Shown here: positions 25,301 through 31,479 of the stretch, one piece after another
Layout: every line of letters starts with the position of its first letter
Numbering within the stretch: the first letter of the stretch is position 1
Assembly (NCBI GenBank): GCA_002380945.1
Contig: DFWO01000056.1
Location: forward strand, 1-33,164
DNA: 33,164 bases
Direction: 5' to 3'
DNA from: Methylococcaceae bacterium UBA4132
Lineage (GTDB): Bacteria; Pseudomonadota; Gammaproteobacteria; Methylococcales; Methylomonadaceae
Notes under the pieces: generated by a model
What the model saw: only the letters and a program-made list of their open reading frames with translations
What the model was told of the DNA's origin: nothing
Database searches by the model: none
Made by a program: the position numbers and the translations under genes

Positions 25301-25620
25301 GGCTACCGCAGCAAATGGTTGAAATTCATGAAGCCATGCGTTTACAACTGCTAGTTGAAGCTAAAACTCAGGTGTTAGAACAAATTTATGCGCGGCAAGA
25401 AAGTTTGCGTGAACTTATCGGAGGTGGTTGGTTACATCTCAGTGCCAAAGACCCCGATAGTAGCAATATTCAAGTCTTTGAACGCGGTATAGGTTTTATG
25501 CCGTGGCAAGCTGAAGCTGTAGAATTGCCCACTTATGAAAAATCGCCCAACTGTTACAAGGATAACAGTGAACCTGTTGCACCTGCGTTGATTAAACAAG
25601 CAGATTGGCAACGTAGCTAA
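22384..25620 (+). CDS. dabA: Inorganic carbon uptake protein DabA (DUF2309)
   Basis: A 1078-residue protein, longer than the roughly 800-residue DabA of Halothiobacillus, peripheral to the inner membrane and active with the subunit encoded just upstream. The zinc-site residues known from DabA (Cys, Asp, His, Cys) are all in place: C553 and D555 in FCMDERE, H741 in LFGHGS and C756 in DCGACSG; the His-Cys spacing of 15 equals that reported for DabA. A beta-carbonic-anhydrase-like site there is thought to convert CO2 to trapped bicarbonate. An N-terminal motif DFVHHNTLHGYQHLSF is also typical. It implies autotrophic growth. AGGA precedes ATG 22384; the eight-base gap to dabB indicates one operon. 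Confidence 0.95.
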   Translation: MPHAALKSDANRELILSALAHINHVLPAQAPIQDFVHHNTLHGYQHLSFEQALAENYALTGIHGYLPEAHYRQFYAQGRINQHDIAVALAHNPTLHPEKIAFTVAGKDIKYQDIFTVTLLVDLSAISVSQFIWQVEELNALTSVQADVPASIAHSYTAQNIRALWEALLQHLDCQQAAHHPETLLDLSLEQTEDWLSVSHSDASIHSQTQQQVAIDLDATFAQVGNELSLRGLVLALSGKDSLDFVRPKLIRLCASVLDEGVAAWHTPDAERLGLYAAWRASTDYDISLFLHELPDWQQIVSTLPEDAIDTIILHLTEMEIPTEKWAGYLQRIALELAGWSGMIAWREQHPNYQTEHNTPIHLADYLAIRLTLDRLWLNQICHDLWKVEANLTNLQHYFRKNLSEFMVRRRLYQGDLPEYLSHQAKSLTTEVNSERSHRKQWQELADLIWTWQFSPMAENKNRHSVFNSGWRLFRLCQHLGLQAHHIEQLQPTDLQNLLTLLDNFNSTERSKVWLTAYEYHYRQQFFNAIRANHHRGRWATRDTRPEAQLIFCMDEREESFRRHLEEHNPALETLGAAGFFGVAMNYQGMDDNTTTALCPVVVTPTHQVQEIPLADTEDNLDSHNRGRKFKQFIANLLLQQSRSNPILSYPVIDLFAPITLIGLLAKTFSPKTQQQLMANIANKVSPPVTTQLHFTFDDDDTPKQPNIGFTDSEQADRVTNLLRIMGLTNVFSPLVVLFGHGSLSENNPHRAAYDCGACSGRHGGPNARVFAAMANRPEIRKLLAERDIHIPTDTWFIGAEHNTCNENIDWYDLSELPPTLHPAFNKLQADLNHARHLSAHERCRRLASAPRNPSLTAALHHIQERATDFSQARPELGHATNAAAVIGRRSLTQGAFFDRRVFLISYDPTQDPEGNILEGILLNVAPVGAGINLEYYFSTVNNERFGCGTKIPHNITGFFGIMDGTSSDLRTGLPQQMVEIHEAMRLQLLVEAKTQVLEQIYARQESLRELIGGGWLHLSAKDPDSSNIQVFERGIGFMPWQAEAVELPTYEKSPNCYKDNSEPVAPALIKQADWQRS

Positions 25621-25688
25621 GTTCATGATTCGCATCAATACGGCAGATGTAATCGACCACCCTATAAAAAATAACTCAAGGTGACAGG

Positions 25689-26111
25689 ATGATCATTATT
25701 CTAAAAAATATTCCTGCAAAAACTAAAAAACAGGATATAAAAAATTTTATTACCCCAGCAGTTAATGGGAGCTGGTTAAGCAAACGCGGTGAAATACAAA
25801 ATATTTCAATGCTGTCAAGAAAGAATATTTGCACACATGATATTCAATATCATAGTTTGGTTGACATAGTACCTGATTCTGTTGCCAAACGGGTCATAAA
25901 GAAACTTAACAGAAAATTTATAGTAGGCAAGTGTATTGCTGTATGTGAATATAAGCTCAGGAATTGGCACAATGATCCGAGAATTATCAGAAATACTAAC
26001 AAACGACTAAATAACAGGCGATCTACTGATCGCAGGGATAAATATAAAGAAGTAGTTTCAGAGGAGCTGACTATTACTAGCAAACGCACCTTTCATACAA
26101 AAGGCTGGTAA
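25689..26111 (+). CDS. RRM-like small RNA-binding protein
   Basis: A 140-residue basic protein. Residues 1-90 follow a beta-alpha-beta-beta-alpha-beta order (MIIILKNIPAKTKKQDIKNFI, then IQNISML, then VAKRVIKKLNRKFIVGKCIAVCEY), as in an RNA recognition motif, although the RNP1 aromatic residues are weak. The tail is Arg/Lys/Asn-rich (WHNDPR, then NNRRSTDRRDKYKE), a pattern I associate with a gammaproteobacterial group of small RRM proteins. The target RNA is unknown. AGGTGACAGG supplies a ribosome binding site. It is AT-rich, and lies between dabA and tRNA-His, apparently on its own. Confidence 0.55.
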   Translation: MIIILKNIPAKTKKQDIKNFITPAVNGSWLSKRGEIQNISMLSRKNICTHDIQYHSLVDIVPDSVAKRVIKKLNRKFIVGKCIAVCEYKLRNWHNDPRIIRNTNKRLNNRRSTDRRDKYKEVVSEELTITSKRTFHTKGW

Positions 26112-26131
26112 AAATCTGTTTGTGGAGATTT
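26110..26131 (-). terminator. Possible terminator of tRNA-His
   Basis: On the minus strand AAATCT and AGATTT form a six-pair stem with an eight-base loop and end in TTTTT. A second small hairpin (TTAAGC/GCTTAA, 26134-26150) lies between it and the tRNA. Confidence 0.45.
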
Positions 26132-26167
26132 ATTTAAGCGATGTGCTTAACTACTTGGTCTATGGTG

Positions 26168-26243
26168 TGGGGTGAACGACGGGGCTCGAACCCGCGACAA
26201 CCGGAATCACAATCCGGGACTCTACCAACTGAGCTACGCTCAC
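26168..26243 (-). tRNA. tRNA-His (GTG anticodon)
   Basis: The minus strand folds into a full cloverleaf: acceptor GTGAGCG/CGTTCAC, D-loop AGCTCAGTTGGTAGAG, anticodon loop TTGTGAT with GTG, T-arm GCGGGTTCGAGCCCCG, and an encoded CCA end. The base before position 1 is G and the discriminator is C, so the G-1:C73 pair characteristic of histidine tRNA can form. Confidence 0.97.
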
Positions 26244-26307
26244 CACAATATCAAGCATTTTGAGATTCTTGTTTAATGAGCGGTTAAACTCCCTAAACAG
26301 TCCGCCC

Positions 26308-26335
26308 ATTATAGAATGCTTCACCAATATGTCAA
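26308..26335 (-). promoter_or_regulatory. Consensus stable-RNA promoter of tRNA-His
   Basis: On the minus strand TTGACA and TATAAT are perfect matches with a 16-base spacer, followed by the GC-rich discriminator GGGCGG that typifies stringently controlled stable-RNA promoters. The predicted start is near 26301, about 58 bases before the tRNA. Confidence 0.88.
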
Positions 26336-26357
26336 TAAAAAGTCACGCAAAACAAGG

Positions 26358-27695
26358 CTATTTTTTCTGAAACAATGCCATTGATTCAACGTGAGCGGTT
26401 TGTGGAAACATATCCATCACGCCTGCTTTAACCAAGGTATAACCTAATTCATTCACCAGTATCCCAGCATCACGCGCTAAGGTAGATGGATTACAAGACA
26501 CATACATAATTTGTTCAGGTTGCCATTTTTTAAAATATTGCAATACTTCGGATGCACCTGCTCTGGACGGGTCAAGCATGATTTTATTATATTTGCGATT
26601 CGCCCACGGCATATCACTAATATCTTTGCTTAAATCCGCCGCATAAAATTCCGCATTAGTAATACCATTGTGACGGGCATTTTCTTTAGCATGATTAATC
26701 AGTGGTGCATCACCTTCGACACCCACCACACTGCCTGCATATTTCGCCATCGGCAAGGTAAAATTACCCAAGCCGCAAAACAAATCTAACACACTGTCGT
26801 TTTCGTTTAAGTTCAACGTTTCCAACACGCGATTAATCATTTGCCGATTAATGTCATAATTCACTTGCGTGAACATGGCTGGTCTAAACTTAAACTCAAT
26901 ACCGTGATCAGGTAACGCGTAAGTAGGTATGACTTCCGCTTCACCTTCTAGCGGCACAATAGTATCGGGACCTTTAGCTTGCAAACATAAAGTTAGCGGA
27001 TGTTCGCGTTCAAAGGCTTTCATGATAGCTATATCGTTAACCGTTGGTGGTTCTAATACGCGTATGGATAACACGCATTGCTCATCACCGATGGCGACTT
27101 CAATTTGCGGAATTTTATCGCGGATGCTCAATTGCGCAATCATCTCGCCCAATGCCATCAAGCGTGTTCCCACTATTGGGTGCATCACGATACAACTATC
27201 AATTTCTGCTAAATACGGATGACGGCGTTCTCTAAAACCCACCAACACACGGTTATTTTTCTTAGCGACATATTTAACGCCCATGCGTGCTTTACGGCGA
27301 TAACCCCAATGCTCACTTTCTAAGGGTTGCCATAATTCGGGGATTTCTACTTTGCCGATGCGTTTGAATTGGTCTAGCAATAAATCTTGCTTAATGCGGA
27401 TTTGTGCCGCTGATTCAACGTGTTGAAAACTACAACCGCCACACACACCATAATGCGGACACAACGCATCCACACGATCGTCAGCACGGCTATGTAGCTT
27501 AACCACCCTGCCCTCCGCATAATCTTTGCGGCTTTCGGTATAAACAAATTCCACATCTTCGGTGGGTAAGGCTTCATCAATAAAAATGACTTTGCCATCG
27601 ACATGCGCAACCCCGCGCCCATCATGGGTTAAGGATTCAATCGTGACTCTAACAGGAGTTTCGGGTAATGGTTTCTTGCGTGATCTTCGTGCCAT
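26358..27695 (-). CDS. rlmD: 23S rRNA (uracil-1939-C5) methyltransferase RlmD
   Basis: A 445-residue enzyme with an N-terminal TRAM domain (about 10-70), a [4Fe-4S] cluster site (C79, C85, C88, C168), and a SAM-binding fold with VLDLFCGLGNFTLP. The nucleophile is C401 in YVSCNPSTLARD, and the cluster spacing is that of RlmD (RumA). It methylates U1939 of 23S rRNA using SAM. It is encoded downstream of cimA on the same strand, with a hairpin between them, so is probably separately expressed. Confidence 0.95.
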   Translation of the reverse strand: MARRSRKKPLPETPVRVTIESLTHDGRGVAHVDGKVIFIDEALPTEDVEFVYTESRKDYAEGRVVKLHSRADDRVDALCPHYGVCGGCSFQHVESAAQIRIKQDLLLDQFKRIGKVEIPELWQPLESEHWGYRRKARMGVKYVAKKNNRVLVGFRERRHPYLAEIDSCIVMHPIVGTRLMALGEMIAQLSIRDKIPQIEVAIGDEQCVLSIRVLEPPTVNDIAIMKAFEREHPLTLCLQAKGPDTIVPLEGEAEVIPTYALPDHGIEFKFRPAMFTQVNYDINRQMINRVLETLNLNENDSVLDLFCGLGNFTLPMAKYAGSVVGVEGDAPLINHAKENARHNGITNAEFYAADLSKDISDMPWANRKYNKIMLDPSRAGASEVLQYFKKWQPEQIMYVSCNPSTLARDAGILVNELGYTLVKAGVMDMFPQTAHVESMALFQKK

Positions 27696-27725
27696 GCTGT
27701 GTTGTGTCCAATGAGTAAAACGAAA

Positions 27726-27749
27726 GCCATTAGTGAATAAACTAATGGC
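27726..27749 (-). terminator. Hairpin between cimA and rlmD
   Basis: GCCATTAGT and ACTAATGGC form a nine-pair perfect stem around a six-base loop. It lies just after the cimA stop on the minus strand, with a short T-rich tail (TTTCGTTTTA), so it is a weak intrinsic terminator candidate. Confidence 0.6.
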
Positions 27750-27761
27750 GAAAGCGTGATG

Positions 27762-29306
27762 TTAAGCGGATGGTAAATTGCTTTCATGCAGCTGCATATT
27801 AATGATTTTAAGCGCGGCTAAAATAGCGGCAAACACTTGATTGGCATGAACACCGCGTGTTTTGCGTAATTCACTGCCACAATCCCAAGTAATCACGCAT
27901 TCGGTAAGCGCGTCAGTATGACCACCTTTGGGTATTCTGACTTCATAATCGGCGAGTTTAGGTAATGAGTAATTGTGCAGCTTCATGACGTTATTAATCG
28001 CATCAATAAAGGCATCAAAACCACCATTACCAGAGCCAGTCGCAAGATGTTTTTCACCATACACATTGACGCGAATACTCACCGTTGATTCTAAATCCAA
28101 ACCGCTAGTAATCGAGCAGTTCAATAATTTGATATGCTCATAATCTTTGCTTTCTAATACATCGGCAATGATAAACGGTAAATCATCGGTGGTAATGGTT
28201 TGTTTGGAATCGCCTAAACTGACAATTCTGGCGAGAACTTTTTTCTGATTTTCTTCGGATAACTCTAATTCGAGTTGTTCCAGATTTTTCTTCAATGACG
28301 CTTTGCCGCTCATTTTGCCCAACGCATAATGACGAGTGCGCGAGAAACGTTCTGGGCTGAGTTTAGTTTTATACAAACCGCCTTTTTGATCACCATCGGC
28401 ATGAATACCCGCCGTTTGCGTGAACACATCCGCACCAATAATCGGCGCGTTAGCCGACACCCGTTTACCCGAAAAGGTTTCAATCATATTACTGATGCGG
28501 AAAATATGATGCTCATCAACCCCTAATTCCATACCCATTTTATCGCGCAACACCACCGTGACTTCTGCCAGCGACGCATTACCCGCGCGTTCACCTAAAC
28601 AGTTAATGGTGCAGTGAATAGAATTAACCCCTGCTCGTACTGCCGCCATTACATTAGCAGTAGCCAGCCCATAATCATTATGGGGATGAAAATCAAACTG
28701 CACTTCAGGATAGCGTTGACACATATCACTAAAGCTCACAAACACTTCTTCAGGCGACATCACGCCCAAGGTATCGGGCAACATAAAATGAGCGATACCA
28801 ACATGACGCAAGTTATCCATTAAATCGTAGACATAATCGGGGCTATTGGCATACCCATTTGACCAATCTTCCAGATACACATTTACTTTTAAGCCTTGTT
28901 GTTGTGCATAGGTTACGGTTTGTAAAATATCGACGGTGTGCTGCTCTAAGGTCTTACCCAATTGCTCACGGCAATGTTTTTCACTGCCTTTAGTCAGTAG
29001 ATTAATCACGTTGCCGCCTGTTGCAACTATCCAATCTACGCTTTTGGTGTGATCAACAAAACCAAGCACCTCAACACGACCTGCAAAGCCCGCTTGAATT
29101 GCCCAGTTATTAATATTAGTAACCGCCTCTTTTTCGCCCTCGGAAACCCGTGCCGAAGCCACTTCAATACGGTCAACGCGTAGCGACTGTAACAGTGCCT
29201 TAGCAATATTAACTTTTTCAGCGGGAGTGAAAGAAACGCCTTGCGTCTGTTCGCCATCACGCAAAGTGGTGTCCATCAGTTGGATGGTTCTGGAAGCTGT
29301 GGACAT
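27762..29306 (-). CDS. cimA: (R)-citramalate synthase, Leptospira type (isopropylmalate synthase family)
   Basis: A 514-residue Claisen-type synthase with an HMGL-like barrel (MDTTLRDGEQ, R16 and D17; metal-binding HPH at 207-209) and a C-terminal LeuA-type regulatory domain (about 370-505). From memory it aligns without gaps to Leptospira CimA through the first 150 residues, and the pocket residues that make that enzyme choose pyruvate (L81, L104, Y144), plus E146 and T179, occur at the same numbers. It would condense acetyl-CoA with pyruvate for isoleucine synthesis independent of threonine, with isoleucine feedback. LeuC and LeuD, encoded upstream on the same strand, can process citramalate. 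The alternative is 2-isopropylmalate synthase, as related proteins are often labelled. Confidence 0.75.
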   Translation of the reverse strand: MSTASRTIQLMDTTLRDGEQTQGVSFTPAEKVNIAKALLQSLRVDRIEVASARVSEGEKEAVTNINNWAIQAGFAGRVEVLGFVDHTKSVDWIVATGGNVINLLTKGSEKHCREQLGKTLEQHTVDILQTVTYAQQQGLKVNVYLEDWSNGYANSPDYVYDLMDNLRHVGIAHFMLPDTLGVMSPEEVFVSFSDMCQRYPEVQFDFHPHNDYGLATANVMAAVRAGVNSIHCTINCLGERAGNASLAEVTVVLRDKMGMELGVDEHHIFRISNMIETFSGKRVSANAPIIGADVFTQTAGIHADGDQKGGLYKTKLSPERFSRTRHYALGKMSGKASLKKNLEQLELELSEENQKKVLARIVSLGDSKQTITTDDLPFIIADVLESKDYEHIKLLNCSITSGLDLESTVSIRVNVYGEKHLATGSGNGGFDAFIDAINNVMKLHNYSLPKLADYEVRIPKGGHTDALTECVITWDCGSELRKTRGVHANQVFAAILAALKIINMQLHESNLPSA

Positions 29307-29470
29307 AGTGAGTGCCTGTTATTTTTTATAGTTGATTGTGTGTTGTAGGATACGCGCTTATTTTAAAGCGTATTGCCTATAGGGAACAAACGGAATACGG
29401 AGGAGTAATGTACAAAAACCGTAGCATCTCAGCAAAAAGTCTTGCATTCCGCAAGCTCCGAACATTTAAA

Positions 29471-29537
29471 GTAGGGTGGGCATTGCCCACCAAACAACGT
29501 ATGTCCGCGTCCGAAATGTGGGTGATGCCCACACTAC
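29471..29537. repeat. 67-nt palindromic repeat (GTAGGGTGGGCA type)
   Basis: The ends GTAGGGTGGGCA (29471-29482) and TGCCCACACTAC (29526-29537) are inverted with one mismatch, and each side forms its own hairpin (for example GTGGGCA-T-TGCCCAC). This is a small non-autonomous repeat of a type common in proteobacteria; it lies in the leader of cimA. Confidence 0.8.
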
Positions 29538-29541
29538 CTGA

Positions 29542-29635
29542 CTAAGTATTCCCATAAGTGTCGTGTCATTGTTTAGCGATTTTTGATGGGGGCAATTGTA
29601 CGTTAACGGCTAGATTTGACAAAGGCTAACTGATG
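29542..29635 (-). repeat. Relic copy of the dabB promoter-and-start segment
   Basis: Reading the minus strand, this 94-nt stretch repeats the 20823-20916 segment, including an ATG (29555) followed by codons for GILS, after which homology stops four bases from the palindromic repeat at 29537. It therefore looks like a truncated duplicate of the 5' end of a dabB-type gene, or a mobile promoter. Confidence 0.8.
29595..29622 (-). promoter_or_regulatory. Candidate sigma-70 promoter upstream of cimA
   Basis: On the minus strand TTGTCA and TACAAT are 16 bases apart. If active, it would drive cimA with a leader of about 280 bases containing the 67-nt repeat. Confidence 0.55.
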
Positions 29636-29838
29636 TCCACGAAAAACACAAAAGACACAAAAAGTTTTTTCGTTACAAAACCAGCGGATATATTTGGTTT
29701 TATTTTGAGTTGCCAAAAAGCAGCAATCCAAATCCAAGCCACTTGGTGGATTTTAGGTATTCATTTTTCCTATCTTTATTCAATAGGTTATGATTAGTAT
29801 ATTCCCCACACCAATGGGACTGAACCTATGAGATTATT

Positions 29839-29934
29839 ATGCCAACAAAAATCAAAACAATACTATTGGTTATCGCCTGTGTGTTTTTATGGCTGATACT
29901 GCAATCTTTTACGGGTGTACCAATGAAGATGTGA
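29839..29934 (+). CDS. Possible 31-residue single-helix membrane peptide
   Basis: ATG 29839 opens a 31-codon frame encoding a Lys-bearing start, one hydrophobic helix (ILLVIACVFLWLIL) and the end QSFTGVPMKM. It could be a small membrane protein or the signal-sequence remnant of a lost gene. The ribosome binding site is weak. The neighbouring 29636-29838 stretch is AT-rich with a small hairpin around 29730 and shows no other gene. Confidence 0.3.
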   Translation: MPTKIKTILLVIACVFLWLILQSFTGVPMKM

Positions 29935-29958
29935 ATAAATTTACATCACAGATGGTTT

Positions 29959-30035
29959 TGTAGGTCGGAATAAGCATAAGTTTGTCGGAAACGCATTATT
30001 TCGCTTCCGCTCAATAAGGCTTATTCCGACCTACA
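29959..30035. repeat. 77-nt element with perfect 16-bp terminal inverted repeats
   Basis: TGTAGGTCGGAATAAG (29959-29974) and CTTATTCCGACCTACA (30020-30035) are exact reverse complements, with an inner imperfect CGGAAACG/CGCTTCCG helix. It looks like a MITE-like dispersed repeat and abuts the 3' end of the HEPN-like gene. Confidence 0.85.
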
Positions 30036-30038
30036 GGG

Positions 30039-30722
30039 CTAAGCAGGAACACGAGTTAAGAAATCCTGAACTGATTGCAAAAGCAACTCAACTTGTTGTT
30101 TAGTATATTCTGTATATTTTCCATGTGCGCTCTTATTGCGTAAATCGAGCCAAGCTGTGATATTTTTCTGATCCAGTTTTGTTAAAACGCCTACACTGGC
30201 TAATTCAGAATTTAAAGTATCTGCTTTTTTGGGTCGTCCATTTGAAACGATAGAGATTTCAGGTTTTGTTTTCGCACAAAGCTTTCTAATATGCTCCTCA
30301 AGGACACTTCCAATAATTACGGCTGCTGCATCTTTGTAACCTTCTGTTAAAAGATAACTTGCCATTTCAAGAAAATCGGAAAAGATGTCTGCATGAATAA
30401 GTTCTTCATATCGCATTAAAAAATCTTTATCAAGAGCTTCACGAATCGCTTTTAATGTTCCTTGTATAGAGATTGCTACAGCCAAGCTATTTGCAGAATC
30501 TTCTTCTAAAGTTTTTCGCCAAGGATCGGCTTGATTGCCAAGTATATGACTTAGCAGATGGCAGGAAGACTGCCATTTTTTAAACAGAGCAAGATCGACA
30601 CGTTGAATATTAATAACTGGGGAAACATTCTCAACCCATATTGTTTTAAGAACTAAGTCACCTTCGCTAATGAGAGAGTCAACTAAGTTAGAAATCTGTT
30701 CTTTTGCTTTTTTTGTTTGCAT
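30039..30722 (-). CDS. HEPN-like helical protein of unknown function
   Basis: A 227-residue, probably all-helical soluble protein without signal peptide. The C-terminal half has the pattern of HEPN/DUF4145-like domains: FLEMASYLLTEGYKDAAAVIIGSVLEEHIRKLC, then WLDLRNKSAHGKYTEYT, where R195 and H200 form an R-x4-H motif like the catalytic motif of HEPN ribonucleases. The N-terminal half (about 1-110) is not recognised. HEPN proteins often act in toxin-antitoxin and abortive-infection systems, but no antitoxin gene is adjacent; the function is unknown. It is placed between leuD and cimA and framed by palindromic repeats (29959-30035 and 30748-30849), which suggests acquisition. Confidence 0.6.
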   Translation of the reverse strand: MQTKKAKEQISNLVDSLISEGDLVLKTIWVENVSPVINIQRVDLALFKKWQSSCHLLSHILGNQADPWRKTLEEDSANSLAVAISIQGTLKAIREALDKDFLMRYEELIHADIFSDFLEMASYLLTEGYKDAAAVIIGSVLEEHIRKLCAKTKPEISIVSNGRPKKADTLNSELASVGVLTKLDQKNITAWLDLRNKSAHGKYTEYTKQQVELLLQSVQDFLTRVPA

Positions 30723-30747
30723 AGGTATGAATATTTTTCAAAGTTAT

Positions 30748-30849
30748 CTCGTTCTCATACGCTGTGTAGGAATGCAGTAAAGACGCGCCGCGTTTTGCAC
30801 CCACCGCAGCGCGGTGCAAAGGCATTCCCACGCGGCGCGTGGGAACGAG
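30748..30849. repeat. Composite palindromic repeat (CGTTCCCACGCG type)
   Basis: The end GCATTCCCACG...GGGAACGAG (30822-30849) is an imperfect inverted copy of CTCGTTCTCATACG...GGAATGC (30748-30775), and between them TTTGCACC/GGTGCAAA (30793-30820) forms an inner hairpin. It is GC-rich compared with its surroundings and follows the leuD stop directly. Confidence 0.75.
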
Positions 30850-30858
30850 TGGTGGGGT

Positions 30859-31470
30859 TTATACCCAAAGCCAAGGATAACTTTGTTTGTGTTTCACTTC
30901 ATAAGCGTCAATTTCATCAACGTGTTTCAGCGTTAAACCAATATCATCTAAGCCGCTTAATAGATTGCCTTGACGGAACGGGTCGATTTCAAAAGTGAAA
31001 CCATTACCTGCTGGCGTGGTGACGGTACGATTTTCTAAATCAACGGTAAATTTCACGCCTTCGTTAGCGGCAATTTCTGCCATTAACGCATCAAGTTGGC
31101 TTTGGCTGACTACGATTGCCAGTATGCCGTTTTTAAAACAGTTGTTATAAAAAATATCGGCGTAGCTGGTGGAGATGATGGTGTTGAAACCATAATCGGC
31201 AATTGCCCAAGGCGCGTGTTCGCGTGATGAGCCACAACCGAAGTTGTCACCGACCACAAGAATTTTTGCCCCTTTAAACGCAGGTTTGTTGAGTTCAAAT
31301 TCGGCGTTGTCACTACCATCATCGTTATAACGCCAGTCGTGGAATAGGTGAACACCAAAACCAGAGCGTTCTACTTTTTTCAGAAACTGTTTAGGAATGA
31401 TTTGATCGGTATCGACATTGCTACGATTCATTAACGCGGCAATACTTTCGTGTTTTGTGTATGGTTGCAT
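30859..31470 (-). CDS. leuD: 3-isopropylmalate dehydratase small subunit LeuD
   Basis: A 203-residue protein of normal length, with RSNVDTDQIIPKQFLK and the swivel-domain signature FGCGSSREHAPWAI. It forms the active dehydratase with LeuC and isomerises 2-isopropylmalate, and in many organisms citramalate as well. Its start is nine bases after the leuC stop, so the two are cotranscribed. A stretch of palindromic repeat sequence follows its stop. Confidence 0.96.
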   Translation of the reverse strand: MQPYTKHESIAALMNRSNVDTDQIIPKQFLKKVERSGFGVHLFHDWRYNDDGSDNAEFELNKPAFKGAKILVVGDNFGCGSSREHAPWAIADYGFNTIISTSYADIFYNNCFKNGILAIVVSQSQLDALMAEIAANEGVKFTVDLENRTVTTPAGNGFTFEIDPFRQGNLLSGLDDIGLTLKHVDEIDAYEVKHKQSYPWLWV

Positions 31471-31479
31471 GATTTTTCC

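Noticed and set aside
27762..29306. Annotation as 2-isopropylmalate synthase LeuA
   Set aside because: Substrate-pocket residues and overall sequence follow the Leptospira citramalate synthase type; kept only as an alternative.
29336..29545. 69-codon plus-strand ORF upstream of cimA
   Set aside because: Its second half is entirely the 67-nt palindromic repeat and the end of the relic promoter copy, so it is not a gene.
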